Part shown: positions 1-45,850 of the stretch, in pieces | Position numbering within the stretch: position 1 is the first letter of the stretch | Layout: the number at the start of each line of letters is the position of its first letter | NCBI GenBank assembly: GCA_030544235.1 | Contig: CM060478.1 | Coordinates: 21,929,727-21,993,726, forward strand | Length of the DNA: 64,000 nucleotides | From: Lepturacanthus savala | Taxonomy: Eukaryota > Chordata > Actinopteri > Scombriformes > Trichiuridae | Direction: 5' to 3' | Program-made: the position numbers and the translations under genes | Notes under the pieces: generated by a model | What the model saw: only the letters and a program-made list of their open reading frames with translations | Told to the model about the DNA's origin: nothing | Database searches by the model: none

Positions 1-479
1 ATTAAGGGATTTTTCATTAGTTTATAAAATGTCAAAAAGTAGTTGAAAACAAACATCCATTGATATCTTCAAATGCTTGTTTTTATAACCAGAATATAAT
101 GTACAATGCTATAAAACAGAAAAGCATCCCAGTCTCATACTTTAGAAGCTAGAACCAGTGATTGATCATCTGACATTTGACATATTTTGCTTGAAAATAT
201 CTAATGATTAATGTACTACCAAAATAGTTAGCAATTTATTTTCAGGGTTGATTTTGTGTGAACCAATGGCACTAGACTTTATGTTGCATAGTGCTTTGCT
301 GGTAACATTTTTCGGAATTGATCCAATGCCCACTTAAGAAGTATACTCTGAAATTTAATAGCAGCATAAATTCTGTTTTATATCAGAACCTTGTAATAAG
401 TTGCATTCTGAATCTCAAATTATCTTAATGGTCATAAATAATATCATAAGCACATATATACACTTTTTCTTCACTATAC

Positions 480-742
480 CAGTGGTTCTTAAAGGGGGGG
501 TCCATGGACCCCAAGGGGTCCTTGAGGTGGTTCCAGCAAAGAGAATGATTTATTTTAATCAAGTCCATCCATAAGTATTGCAATGAAATTTTTTGTCATG
601 GGTTTCATACACTTTCTTTAATATCTAAAAGAAAAAATCTTATAACCTTATAACCTGGGACAAAATCTTATCAAACGGGGGTTCATGGTATTATTTGTGT
701 CAGTTTAGGGGTCCTTGACATGAAAAAGATTGAGACCTACTG
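480..742. mobile_element. hAT-like MITE relic
   Basis: Left end CAGTGGTTCTTAAAGGGG and right end GGGTCCTTGACATGAAAAAG then ATTGAGACCTACTG (reverse complement CAGTAGGTCTCAAT) form imperfect inverted repeats, with near-duplicate flanks (TTCACTATAC before, TTTACTATAC after). A related right end lies at 21545-21590. Confidence 0.55.
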
Positions 743-3700
743 TGTTTACTATACTACAGTGCAATTCTGAATTTTAACTTCCATTGAAATCTGAAATTTA
801 CTTTTTTAGAGTAGCTGCGAGAAATCTTTTTGATGGAAAAACTGACACATACCATATATTAAGACTATAAGAAGCACAATTCAAAGAAGAAAATTACAAT
901 TTGTTCCCATTTACAGACTCAGAACTGGGACATTTGTACAGAGCAACAAGGTAACCCAGAAAAAGGCTTTATAAATAATAGAAATATGTGTTTCTCTAAC
1001 ATTTTTAATCCTGTAAATTTCATGCCAATAAAAAGCTGGAGAAAAGATTTTGCTTCCCTGAATGTTGAGATAGCAAGGTCACAGACTGCTCACTACATTC
1101 AACTTTAGTTACAAAAATAACATGTTCAAAATATATATTAAGGTTGAAAATGGACTGAGTTTAAAGTGTGAACAGCTGAGAATAGCCTGTCATATTTGGG
1201 AGAGTTTGTAGTGCTTGAGGACATAATGATATCCAGTGCTGTCAGACAATAGGAGACATATTGATTGAGCTGCAGGCTCATGTAGCTGAGATTTAGCTGA
1301 TGTGGCGTGAAGAGGTGATTATTATCCTGGAAGAAGGGCGGTCAGGATTTCATCAGTCTCTTGAGGCTTTGATACAATCTGAATAAGACTAGGATTGAGA
1401 AATCTCTCTCCCTCTCTCTTCCTGGTAATTTGGCTGAAGAAAAACAAAAAGAAAAATCAGAGAGAGACAGAGTGATCTGCTGGGACGTTAATCTAAACGG
1501 TGATCAACAGCACTCGATCCCCGCTGGCTTCTTTGATGGGAGCCCATCATACTGAGAGACACAGGAAAAAGTCAAGAAAAGCCTTCATCCTTTTTCTCTG
1601 ACGAACCCTCACCGCCGTCATCCTTTCCCTTTTTTTTCCAATCCTCACTCCTCTAAATCCCTGCCTCTTCCTCCAAATCTCCTCGCTCTTTTCCCCTGCC
1701 TCTCCATCCCCCCTACCCGTCCTAGGCAAAGGCATTATGTTCTTACCCAGCCAACCAAAGGGACAAATTAAAATGTGTTGCACTCACTCACTCTCTCTGT
1801 CGGCCTAATCTTCTTAGAGACTAAGGCCCCGGTGCAAGTGCTCCATCTTTTTTTTTGTTTTTTTTGCCTCCAATTCCTTTTACTTGGTAAAGTCTTGCAG
1901 GCTCAAAGCAGCCTCCGCAGATCTACTCTCAACGGTCCACACACACAAACACATATTATACATGTTTGGGATTGTGAATCCATCAGGACAAATCTCCCTA
2001 ATCTGGACAGGAAGTGTAATTCCTCAGACGCAGCAGTGGAGTACAAGAATACAAAGTAGAAACAAACAAAAACCAGGCAGAGGCACTCTCACTTTCAGAT
2101 CGAGATAATGGAAAAAAAAACAAAAAAACAGGTCAGATTATTAAGACAACCACACACAAAAAAACACTCTTTCAGAGTCTTATGTGGTTTTTAGATGTTT
2201 GCACACCGTGTACACAAAAAGACAAACGACCTCTTCTCGCCTCCACTTAAACCCTCTCCTCAATTCCTAATGTTCTAATTCCACTAATCACCTGGCCACT
2301 TAGTCCCCCCCCCCACCAACACACACCCCAACACAAAAACACACGAACACACCTCTCCCTAACACAAAAACACATAATGGCTCACCTCTCTTTAGCAATA
2401 CTGCCTAACCTTGACCATAACGAACACACGCGTGCGTGCCACAATAATAGGCCCCGGCCACCTGACAATCCTCTACCTAACCATGACCATTTAGCACAAA
2501 ATTGGCCACCTTTCTCTATCATTACATTTAATTAGCTGTGATTAATCAGCTGCCAATTATACCAAACACAGCCTAAAGAGAGACACCACTCTCTGTACTG
2601 CCACTTGACACACTCACAGGGGGAGAAAAAGTATTTGTATGAGTGTATGCATATTTAAGTGATAGATACATATTAGATGTAATAGATGACAGTTCAGGAG
2701 TGAGCTTGCTGTTTAGAGACTTTGATCCAAACATCTACGCAGGTTAAGTGAGCAGCAACTTTTGAAATGTATCATCTTACTGACAGTTTTAGCCTTTTGT
2801 CTCAACTGTACTCCAAAAAAGAGCAAACCGTTAAACTGACAATTCTGGGGACCTGAAGCCACTCTGTTGATTATGTTTTGAAGATGAATTAGTTAAGAGT
2901 TGTGTATTAATAACGGAGGTAATGACTGCGTGATGTAAAAGTGGTTGCATGTAGTATTTTCACATAACTCTGTAGTTCTGCTTAACTGTATAGAGCAGTT
3001 AGGTGTCTTTTTTGTTGTTTTTCTTTACTGTAGTCTGTAGATATGTTAGTCTTACAACTGTCTTCAGCTCAAATAAAAGCTACCTGTCCAGCAGATGAAG
3101 ACAGCAAAGCATTTAGCAGCTAAAAAGAGAGATTACCTCAGGAGTTTGTAGAGAACAAAAGGGCAGGGAGGGACCAAAAGTAGAGTAAGTATTGGACTTG
3201 TATTTATCAGTATAATGGCTATGTTGCTTCAGGTCTGTTGATGGGTAAATAAGGATTGTTTGTGTTCTCCAGAATAACTTTCTCTGTAAGTCTAATACCC
3301 GGGTTAGACAAAAGAGGCAATTTGACACCACCTTATGCTCTGTGAAACTGTGGAGGATATATTTCTAACAATCTTACGGCATTTACGGCAGTGTGTAAGC
3401 TTTCATGGCATTTAGCAGACATGGCAAAAATGGAATAGAATATTCATAAGTATGTTTTATTAGTATACTATTCAATCAAAATTAGAAGTGTTGTGTTTGA
3501 TTACCTTAGATTGAGCCAATTTAGAATCTACATCTACAGTCTATGGTGGATAAACTATTAGAATAACCATAATTTTTAAACTGATTTTAAACTATTTTTT
3601 TTTGTTTTAAACACCATTAATATTGTTATGATACTAGATACTTACATAATTAGGAATAGTTATAATCATGAACTTTTACCATGTTTCTACAGTAGCCCAG

Positions 3701-4039
3701 AACAGGCAAACTAGACAATGACTCTAGAGAAGGTCTTTTGCCTTATGCCACTGTAGTTTCTCCAACAGGAGTGGGGAACTCAGTTGGTTGCAGTTTGTAA
3801 CCACGCCTCTAGATGGTGCCAGAACCTACATACTGTACCTTTAAAGACTAAATGATGACTAAAAAAATAATGATATAATAATACTCTGAATCACTAAAGG
3901 GTTGTAATGAAATAACTAAACATTTTAAAGAAAAGCCGTCACAAAAATTATTATTTAAAGGTAAATTGTGAAGATGCTCCATTCACATTGAATTATTTAA
4001 ATATCTGCAGGTGTAAAGTTGCACACCACAACCAACTAG

Positions 4040-4694
4040 GGCTACGTTCAGACTGCAAGTGACCCAAATGCAATTTTTTAACTTCTATATGACCTGTATC
4101 TGATCTTTTATTGACAGTCTGAACAACACAGATCTAATCATTTCTTCACTTGGATATTTGGTCCTAAAATGATAAACATCTGATCTTTGACATATGATTT
4201 CAGTCTAAACAGCCAGGTCAATTTCATCCAACCTATATGTCATCAACAAGTGATAAACCTCACTATTCTGCACTGGATTGGGCAGAAGTGGGGAAAAAGC
4301 AACGAACATGATCAAAAACCTTGCTCTTTTCTTCCTTAATCACCTCCTTAAAACAAATATGCTCATGTGCTGACTCCGTTAGGAGAGCCACTTTAAAATC
4401 ACCAGATATTCACCACTAGCATCCATGTATACTTCCTAAACGTTGAGCATGAAAATATACATGTATTTTTATTTTATTTATCTATGCCCTCGCTGCGTGT
4501 GACATTCGTGTCCTCCAATGTGCATTCAGGACACATATGAAGCGTTTAAAGTTCACACTGGAGATCACATACAGGTCACATTTAATTGGAAATGTGATCA
4601 AACTTACAAAAAAAAAAAAAAAAAAAATCAGATTTCACCAAAAAGAAAAAAAATATCTGGATTGAGCATTAAGCCCTGCAGTCTGAACGTAGCC
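4040..4694. mobile_element. non-autonomous DNA transposon, 655 bp
   Basis: Terminal inverted repeats GGCTACGTTCAGACTGCA (left) and its near complement ending CGTAGCC (right), flanked on each side by TAG. Inside are the fish-repeat phrases GTGACCCAAATGCAATTTTT and TGACAGTCTGAACAACACAG, common in fish MITEs. The 3-bp flank suggests PIF/Harbinger; a hAT origin is not excluded. An A22-type run sits near the right end. Confidence 0.75.
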
Positions 4695-6343
4695 TAGCTG
4701 GATCATCAAACTTAAAGCCAACAGATGGGATGATGCTGCTGAGCCTTTGTCAGTCGATCCCACATCAGTGCCAGTGTGTACCGTACATCTGCAATCCATT
4801 ACAAGGCTTCACCAATCTCACTGCACTGGCGTGTGGGTGACTCTCTGTTATAAGATGGATAACGGCCATACAATCTAGCAGGAGGGGAATGAGAGCCACA
4901 ATAACAACATGTCGATAATATTTAAGAGGGTTTGGAAATCCTCGAGAGGCAAATCCCTCTTAGTGCACACCAGGACAGGAGAGAGAGTCAGAGCACAAGA
5001 GTCAAGGTATTTTATTCCTCAGTGTTGTACCAGCCTTGTTTCCTGTCCTCTGATGTCATTCCTCTATCCGTTTATTCATCAATCTCTCTGTCCCGCTAGC
5101 CCCCGACTGATTCATCATCCCATGTGAAAAAAATCACTTCTCATCTGCCAGCCTTTGCCTCTCTCTTTTTCCTCACACTAATCTGCAGGGTTTACAACAG
5201 GACTTAAGATGAAAAAGATACATTTTCATAAATTATTCAGGTCAGATGAGCTACAATAACAAAAAGACTGTCACGAGCCATAGGGGACAACTAGAACTAT
5301 ATTTCATCCAGTAGCTCCTCTAAGACAGAACATTTTTCTATATAAATCTGATGCAGCAAGTTGTAATAAAATAAGTAAAACAATGTAGGTGTGGGTGACA
5401 AAAGAATAGCAATATGTACCAGCAAAAAATTAAGGTTATTTGGAAATGAAACCCAATACCTGAACAGAATCTGACAATGCTTTTATTATTTGACAGTTGT
5501 CCATACTCGACAAAAAGGGATAGTGTTGACATTCACAAACAGGTGAACAGCATGGTGTAATAAATTAACTAAATTCAGGTAAAGTTCTAGTGAAAAACGT
5601 GAGTAAAGTCAAAATCCTTGTAATCATTTTGATTTCAACCCATTGGGAACCCTGCATTTTATATCCTAAATCAAGACAGAAAAAAAAGTTAACTTTTTAA
5701 CTACTAAATTATATTAGGCAGTTCAAAGAAATAGTGTCTGCATTTTTCTTTACAGACTCAAATATTTAATGTATAAATTGAAAAAGCTTCAGTATTTAGC
5801 ATTCCTGTGAATCACTAAAGTAATATTTATCTGTATAACCAAGGTTTTTGAGAACTGCTTCATGTGTGTTGAATGGAGTCGACCAACTTCTGGTACCTAT
5901 GAACAGGGATTTCAACCTCACAATTCCTCTCAATTTTTTGTTTTTGTCTCAGAAACTTTTTGATGTCATCATACAAGTTCAACACATTTCAAGGGTATTT
6001 CCCCTTAGGAAACATGACGTCTTCAAGTATTTGGATCCATGATCCCTTGTATACTATAAAAATGCCCAACAACATAGTAATAGAAATATCCTTATATCGT
6101 GATGCTTGGTGGTTTGGTGGTTGTCTGACAAACTGCCTGTGGCTCTTGGACCCAAAAAGAACAATTTTACTTTCATCTTTCATCTCTTTCTTTCTGTAAA
6201 GTAATTAAAAATAAAATTACATTTTTCTTCACATTTTAATTTGATATAAAATGCAGTGTTCACAAAAGATTTTGGCTTTACTCACATGTTTAAACACTAT
6301 TATTTTTAACACAGCTTTGGAAACTCAATAATTTGTCCTGACT

Positions 6344-6345
<2 letters not shown>

Positions 6346-6400
<55 letters not shown>
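6346..6400. repeat. TG microsatellite abutting the exon 25 donor
   Basis: About 27 TG units on the plus strand. In the lrpprc transcript this is a CA-repeat beginning three bases after the exon/intron junction. Confidence 0.97.
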
Positions 6401-41940
<35,540 letters not shown>

Positions 41941-42060
41941 GTTTTCTGTCGGCAGGCATGGAAGGAAGGACATCCGTACCACGTGACAGGTCAAAGAAAA
42001 CATCGCGAGAGCTCAGAGTGGACGCGTCATATTACGTCACTGCAAACTGATTTATATCAT
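41941..42060 (-). promoter_or_regulatory. lrpprc promoter region
   Basis: Immediately upstream of the lrpprc start lie an E-box CACGTG (41980-41985, USF/MITF-TFE type), an AGGTCA nuclear-receptor half-site (41988-41993), a TCGCGAGA element (42003-42010, the core of the TCTCGCGAGA motif of housekeeping promoters) and a CRE-like TTACGTCA (42032-42039). No TATA box is seen. Such a cluster fits a housekeeping mitochondrial gene. The transcription start is not visible; some of these sites may fall in the 5' UTR. Confidence 0.6.
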
Positions 42061-43210
42061 ATTCATATCCATAAAGCAAAATTATCTAAATGTGAGATGC
42101 CGAGCGTTGTTACAGTGAGCGCTGTAAAATTGCTGAATATATATTAAATTGTAATACTAAAGTTGTATTTAAAAATGTTAAGTTGTTTAAAATATGACAT
42201 TTTATTTGGAAAACAGAGTATTATTTTAGTAATTTCATTATAATTCTTGTAAATTTAAATATCTTTTCTCTGGGTATGTGCTTTAAATAACTGGAACTGC
42301 ATTTTCAATCAATTTCTTATGCTAAAATTTGATCTATTAAGTGTATGTTTAAAAAAAAGTGTAATTTTTTACATTTGTAACATGAACATGACATGTCAAG
42401 AAAATGAAAAATACTGTGGAAAATGGGGGCAGGACTCGATAAGCTTCGGCTTCTCCTGCTTCCCTTTCAGCCATGTTTGATGTGTATTGAGACTATGATG
42501 ATATGTAATGTAAACTGATGAATAGACATGCCCGAAACAAACAAAAAACAAATAAACCTGTGACCCCTTGGCATTTTTAGTTATTTTATTTTCCGCACCA
42601 TAAGGCGCACTTAAAAGCCTTTAATTTTCATAATTAAGCATGCGCCTAATAATACGATGCGCCTTATGGTGCCAAAAATACGGTATATAACTTATTATTT
42701 TTATTGTAATTAGACATTCTTTGGACTTCATACCTTAATTGCACTGTTAATGTATATGGTGTGTGAATTATAGTTATTTGTGACATTATTATAGAAACAT
42801 CATCTTGTAATACTCTCAGACACTTTGGTATTAATGGTCTACTACTTAACTATGAAGCTTTAATAAATAATAATTAAATAATTAATAAATGTTATTTCTG
42901 CAAGACTGGGCAAGATGGTGTATTCCATTTGTTTTATAGTTGTCCATAATACTGAAGTTTGGAAATATGGAATTTCCTAAAATTGATATTAGCTGTTGAA
43001 ATATTGTCTATCTTACTAATCTGTGGTTAATGATCTGGAACGATTTTATTCATACTTTAAACAATTATAATAAAAAATAATTAAATTAAAAAAACAAGAA
43101 AAAATGAAACTTCAAACAATCCTTTGGTCAAGGATTTGACCTCTGAATTCATGTCTCTGAAATCACAAAATAATAAAAGATCAATGCATATATTTCGTGA
43201 TGCTTTACAC
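42061..43210. other. lrpprc-znhit2 intergenic DNA
   Basis: AT-rich. Includes a palindromic MITE (42595-42672). The sequence at 42425-42560 (GGGGGCAGGACTCGATAAGC and following, ending in an A-rich stretch) resembles a LINE 3' end. 42900-43090 may be further decayed LINE sequence; that reading is tentative. Confidence 0.5.
42595..42672. mobile_element. short palindromic MITE
   Basis: Perfect 15-bp inverted arms GCACCATAAGGCGCA (42595-42609) and TGCGCCTTATGGTGC (42658-42672), separated by 48 bp with internal AAAGCCTTTAATTTTC. This CCGCACCATAAGGCGCAC-type element is widely dispersed in fish genomes in my experience. It lies about 530 bp upstream of the lrpprc promoter sites. Confidence 0.7.
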
Positions 43211-43216
43211 TTTATT
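43211..43216 (-). terminator. candidate poly(A) signal of znhit2
   Basis: AATAAA on the minus strand about 100 nt after the znhit2 stop codon (TGA at 43318-43320). It is the nearest canonical signal and would give a short 3' UTR. Other AATAAA-like strings lie further down in AT-rich DNA. Confidence 0.5.
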
Positions 43217-43317
43217 TTTCTATCTGGAAACATGTTTAAAACAGTATGCTAAAATAAATCAGTAATTACATTTAATGATTTAATTATGTATTTTCATCAT
43301 CATGATGTTTTTGATAA

Positions 43318-45018
43318 TCAGCTCAGCTCTTGGATCATTTTCTTATTCCCTTTCTTCAAGCTCTCCTCTACTAAACTCTTTGCTTTCTCCAGGCGGTTTC
43401 TTTCACTTTCCCTTCTACTGTGCTCGTTCCACATCTCGACAGCCAGCGTCCGAATCCGCTCTGCATTGTCCACCACCCAGGCCTGAAAGAATTCACACTT
43501 CTTGCTTGCCAGGAAATATTTCTGCCTCTTCGCCTTTTCCTCTCCCTCTTTGGACAGAGCAGCTCTGGCCTGTGAGAGCACAGAGCGGAGCTGACTCAAG
43601 GCAGCGAGGCAGTATCCTGTAGTGTCTTTTCTGTCTCTGCCGGTCAGGACGTGGGCCACGGCTTCTACCGCCCTGGCCGGGGCAAGGGGATCGTCCCTGT
43701 CCAAGTAGCCGCCTTCTGAAACGAGAGTTTCAGATCTGCCTACAGCCTCCTGAACAGAGTTGAAAACCCTGCCGGAGTCCAGCGCCTCAGACAGAGTGAG
43801 GATGGTGTCACAGACCTCGAACATCAGTGATTTGGTGTCTCCGTTAAACAGACTCAAGGCGAACGTGTAGCCAAAGAGCGTGTTGACCAATCCGTAGCAG
43901 ATCAAGGGAGATGGGTTTGCACACAAGGAGCTTAATTTAGGAATTTTTGCTGAGACTGGAGGCAGAGCAGGAACTTTTGAATTTCCCTTATCTTTGCCTG
44001 TTCCTTTTCCACTCATGTGTTTAGTTTTTCCCACTTTTGTCGCAGATTTGCCCTGATTCTGAACCACTTCTTGCGATATCCTGCCTTCCTTATCGACCTC
44101 CTGTGTAGCTGAAGTTGTCGATTTATCTTTCTCCAGTTTGCTCCCCTCCTCCAGCACCTCCACCAGTGCCCTCCCTCCCTCCTCGTGTTCCTCCCACCAT
44201 GGCTTCCACAAGGTGACCAGCCCGCCCAGAGCCCCGCCTCTCATCAGGCCCATGAAAGTCTCTTTCTCCTTGCTGTCGAGAAGTCCCCACAGCTCTTCTT
44301 CTGACAGTTTGTCCATGTCGAGCTCTGAGAGCCGGTCAGCCAAATCCAGCTCCTCTTCAGCCTCCGCGTCTCGTTCTCCTCCGAGCTCCTCGAGTTTACT
44401 CAGAATAGCCTCAATCTCTGTCTCGTTCTCTTCTCCAGACTGTTGAAGCTCTGCTAATCTGGACAGGAGCTCCATGACCTGGACTCTGTCCTCCACCTCT
44501 CCTCCCTCTGTGCTGTCTTCTTGTACGACACCTGCCTCTCTTAACACACTCTCCATCCCCCCGTCTGTCCTTTCTGCCTTTTGTCTGAGTCCCACGAGGA
44601 TGTCCTGCATTTTCTTCCTCCCCTCTGCTTCTGTTTTCCCCATATCCTTCAGCTCCTGCAGGACAGACTCTCTGTAGAACTCCTCGGAGCAGGCGGTGTG
44701 ACCCGGGCTCTGGTAGCAGGCTAAGCCGCAGTAATGCAGGTTGCATCGAGGACAGGTGTAACGAGAAGGTTTAAGTTCACATAGCATGCAGACTGCGGGA
44801 CTACTGGTATCTCTACCCTCGTCTGCAGCCTGCTCCTCCTGAGTTTTGGCCGGGCTGAGGAACTCCTCTTGTCCAGCAGGGGCTCCTCTAGCAGGGAGCA
44901 GGATCCCATCTCTGGTGACCGAGTCCGGATCTGCGTCAGTCCAGTCCTCCTTAGGACGGATGTCTGTCAGAAGACTCCTCACGGACGGAGGAAGTCTCCG
45001 TCTAACCAAAGCATTCAT
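43318..45018 (-). CDS. znhit2: znhit2, HIT-type zinc finger protein 2
   Basis: Intronless 566-codon reading frame. Residues 77-110 form a HIT zinc finger with the family spacing: C77-x2-C80, C89-x2-C92, C97-x3-C101, H107-x2-C110 (CMLCELKPSRYTCPRCNLHY). In human, ZNHIT2 links the R2TP/RUVBL1-RUVBL2 chaperone to U5 snRNP assembly (PRPF8); that role is inferred here from family. Residues 120-260 are acidic and helical. Residues 290-360 are a Lys/Ser/Gly-rich linker, probably disordered. Residues 362-395 (SSLCANPSPLI, FGYTFALSLFNGD) match the conserved ZNHIT2 C-terminal domain. Residues 485-566 form a charged coiled-coil-like tail. Human ZNHIT2 is about 403 aa, so this protein is longer in linker and tail. 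The start is the first in-frame ATG. Confidence 0.93.
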   Translation of the reverse strand: MNALVRRRLPPSVRSLLTDIRPKEDWTDADPDSVTRDGILLPARGAPAGQEEFLSPAKTQEEQAADEGRDTSSPAVCMLCELKPSRYTCPRCNLHYCGLACYQSPGHTACSEEFYRESVLQELKDMGKTEAEGRKKMQDILVGLRQKAERTDGGMESVLREAGVVQEDSTEGGEVEDRVQVMELLSRLAELQQSGEENETEIEAILSKLEELGGERDAEAEEELDLADRLSELDMDKLSEEELWGLLDSKEKETFMGLMRGGALGGLVTLWKPWWEEHEEGGRALVEVLEEGSKLEKDKSTTSATQEVDKEGRISQEVVQNQGKSATKVGKTKHMSGKGTGKDKGNSKVPALPPVSAKIPKLSSLCANPSPLICYGLVNTLFGYTFALSLFNGDTKSLMFEVCDTILTLSEALDSGRVFNSVQEAVGRSETLVSEGGYLDRDDPLAPARAVEAVAHVLTGRDRKDTTGYCLAALSQLRSVLSQARAALSKEGEEKAKRQKYFLASKKCEFFQAWVVDNAERIRTLAVEMWNEHSRRESERNRLEKAKSLVEESLKKGNKKMIQELS

Positions 45019-45065
45019 TAGCGGCTGAGCTGGACTGAAGAAGGAGTTTGGTAGTCTCGAAGTGA

Positions 45066-45269
45066 CCTAAAAACGAAAGAAATAAACTTGCGTGAGCACG
45101 TGTCCTGAAGTGGATTTGACAGTTTAAGGGCCCAACGTCACGTGAACGTTACTAACATTACTATAACCAGAACCTTTGTTTTAACGTCACGTGGTGTTAA
45201 AACAAACAACGTTTAATGTCTATTTGACAAAGCTTCTTTCATTTTAACATGTTACTGAGCAAACTTACT
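45066..45269 (-). other. probable 5' UTR intron of znhit2
   Basis: A consensus donor GTAAGTTT (GT at 45267-45268) and a polypyrimidine-preceded acceptor TTTCGTTTTTAG (AG at 45067-45068) frame an intron of about 202 bp just upstream of the znhit2 start. The feature coordinates include the flanking exon bases 45066 and 45269. A non-coding first exon would then lie between 45269 and about 45330. Read from splice motifs only. Confidence 0.55.
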
Positions 45270-45284
45270 TGTTAGTGACATGCA

Positions 45285-45345
45285 GCAGGAAGGTTTGTTT
45301 TCCCAAAGCAGCAGCCGCCGTGTCGCTGTTTGATGACGTTTCATT
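45285..45345 (-). promoter_or_regulatory. probable znhit2 promoter / first exon
   Basis: A short GC-richer patch with GCCGCC and a TGACGT CRE half-site inside GATGACGTTTCA, just upstream of the putative first exon. Beyond it the DNA becomes AT-rich and then a tetranucleotide repeat. The start site is not resolved. Confidence 0.4.
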
Positions 45346-45420
45346 GCCTTAAAGCTACAGTACGTGTTTTTAAAACCAATGGTGGAATAATAAGAACTTT
45401 AATATATAAAGCGCTTTTTA

Positions 45421-45490
45421 CATGCATGCATACATACATACATACATACATACATACATACATACATACATACATACATACATACATACA

Positions 45491-45522
<32 letters not shown>

Positions 45523-45540
45523 CATACATACGTACATATA
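45421..45540. repeat. CATA tetranucleotide repeat
   Basis: About 28 CATA/CATG units upstream of znhit2, degenerate at both ends. Confidence 0.95.
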
Positions 45541-45612
45541 AACATACTGTATATGCATACATACATAACACCTTAAAACTAATGTGTTTGTCCACAAAAC
45601 AGATACTTTAGT

Positions 45613-45850
45613 CCAATGGTTCCCAACTTAGGGGTCAGGTCCTTTCAAAGGGTCACCAGATAAATTTAAGGGGTCGTAAATAATTATTGAGATAATTAAT
45701 TTGGAGAGGAAAAAAGACACAACAATTTTCTGAAAATAACTGTTTCAGCATTTGGACCTTTTCTCTAATCTTTTATGTTTGGTGAAATATTGGATCACTT
45801 GAACATTTTATTGAAATGTAACCATGTGAGAAGTTTAGAAAAATCAATAT
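45613..45850 (+). mobile_element. hAT-like dispersed repeat, copy 1
   Basis: Begins CAATGGTTCCCAACTTAGGG, with internal TTTTCTCTAATCTTTTATG then TGGTGAAATATTGGATCACT. The same internal sequence occurs inverted at 59740-59997. The right end is not clear. Confidence 0.5.

Larger units (their letters stand above)
1..6402 (-). other. lrpprc intron 25 (partial)
   Basis: AT-rich, no lrpprc exon found. It holds a hAT-like MITE relic near 480-742, a 655-bp inverted-repeat element at 4040-4694, and pyrimidine/CA-rich DNA at 1560-2520. The TG tract at 6346-6400 touches the exon 25 donor. The stretch 1500-2520 is less AT-rich and may be unique regulatory or UTR-like sequence; I cannot assign it. Confidence 0.7.

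Noticed and set aside
1547..2108. Frames of 74-94 codons on both strands in the pyrimidine/CA-rich part of intron 25
   Set aside because: Low-complexity composition, no domain and no match to the missing C-terminal part of LRPPRC.
1..6402. Search for lrpprc exon 26 (TPGIRARSARLQW-like)
   Set aside because: No minus-strand frame with that sequence and splice sites was seen; the exon is presumably outside the window.
44138..44746. Frames on both strands inside znhit2
   Set aside because: Shadows of the 566-codon znhit2 frame; Ser/Leu-rich or Arg-rich with no domain.
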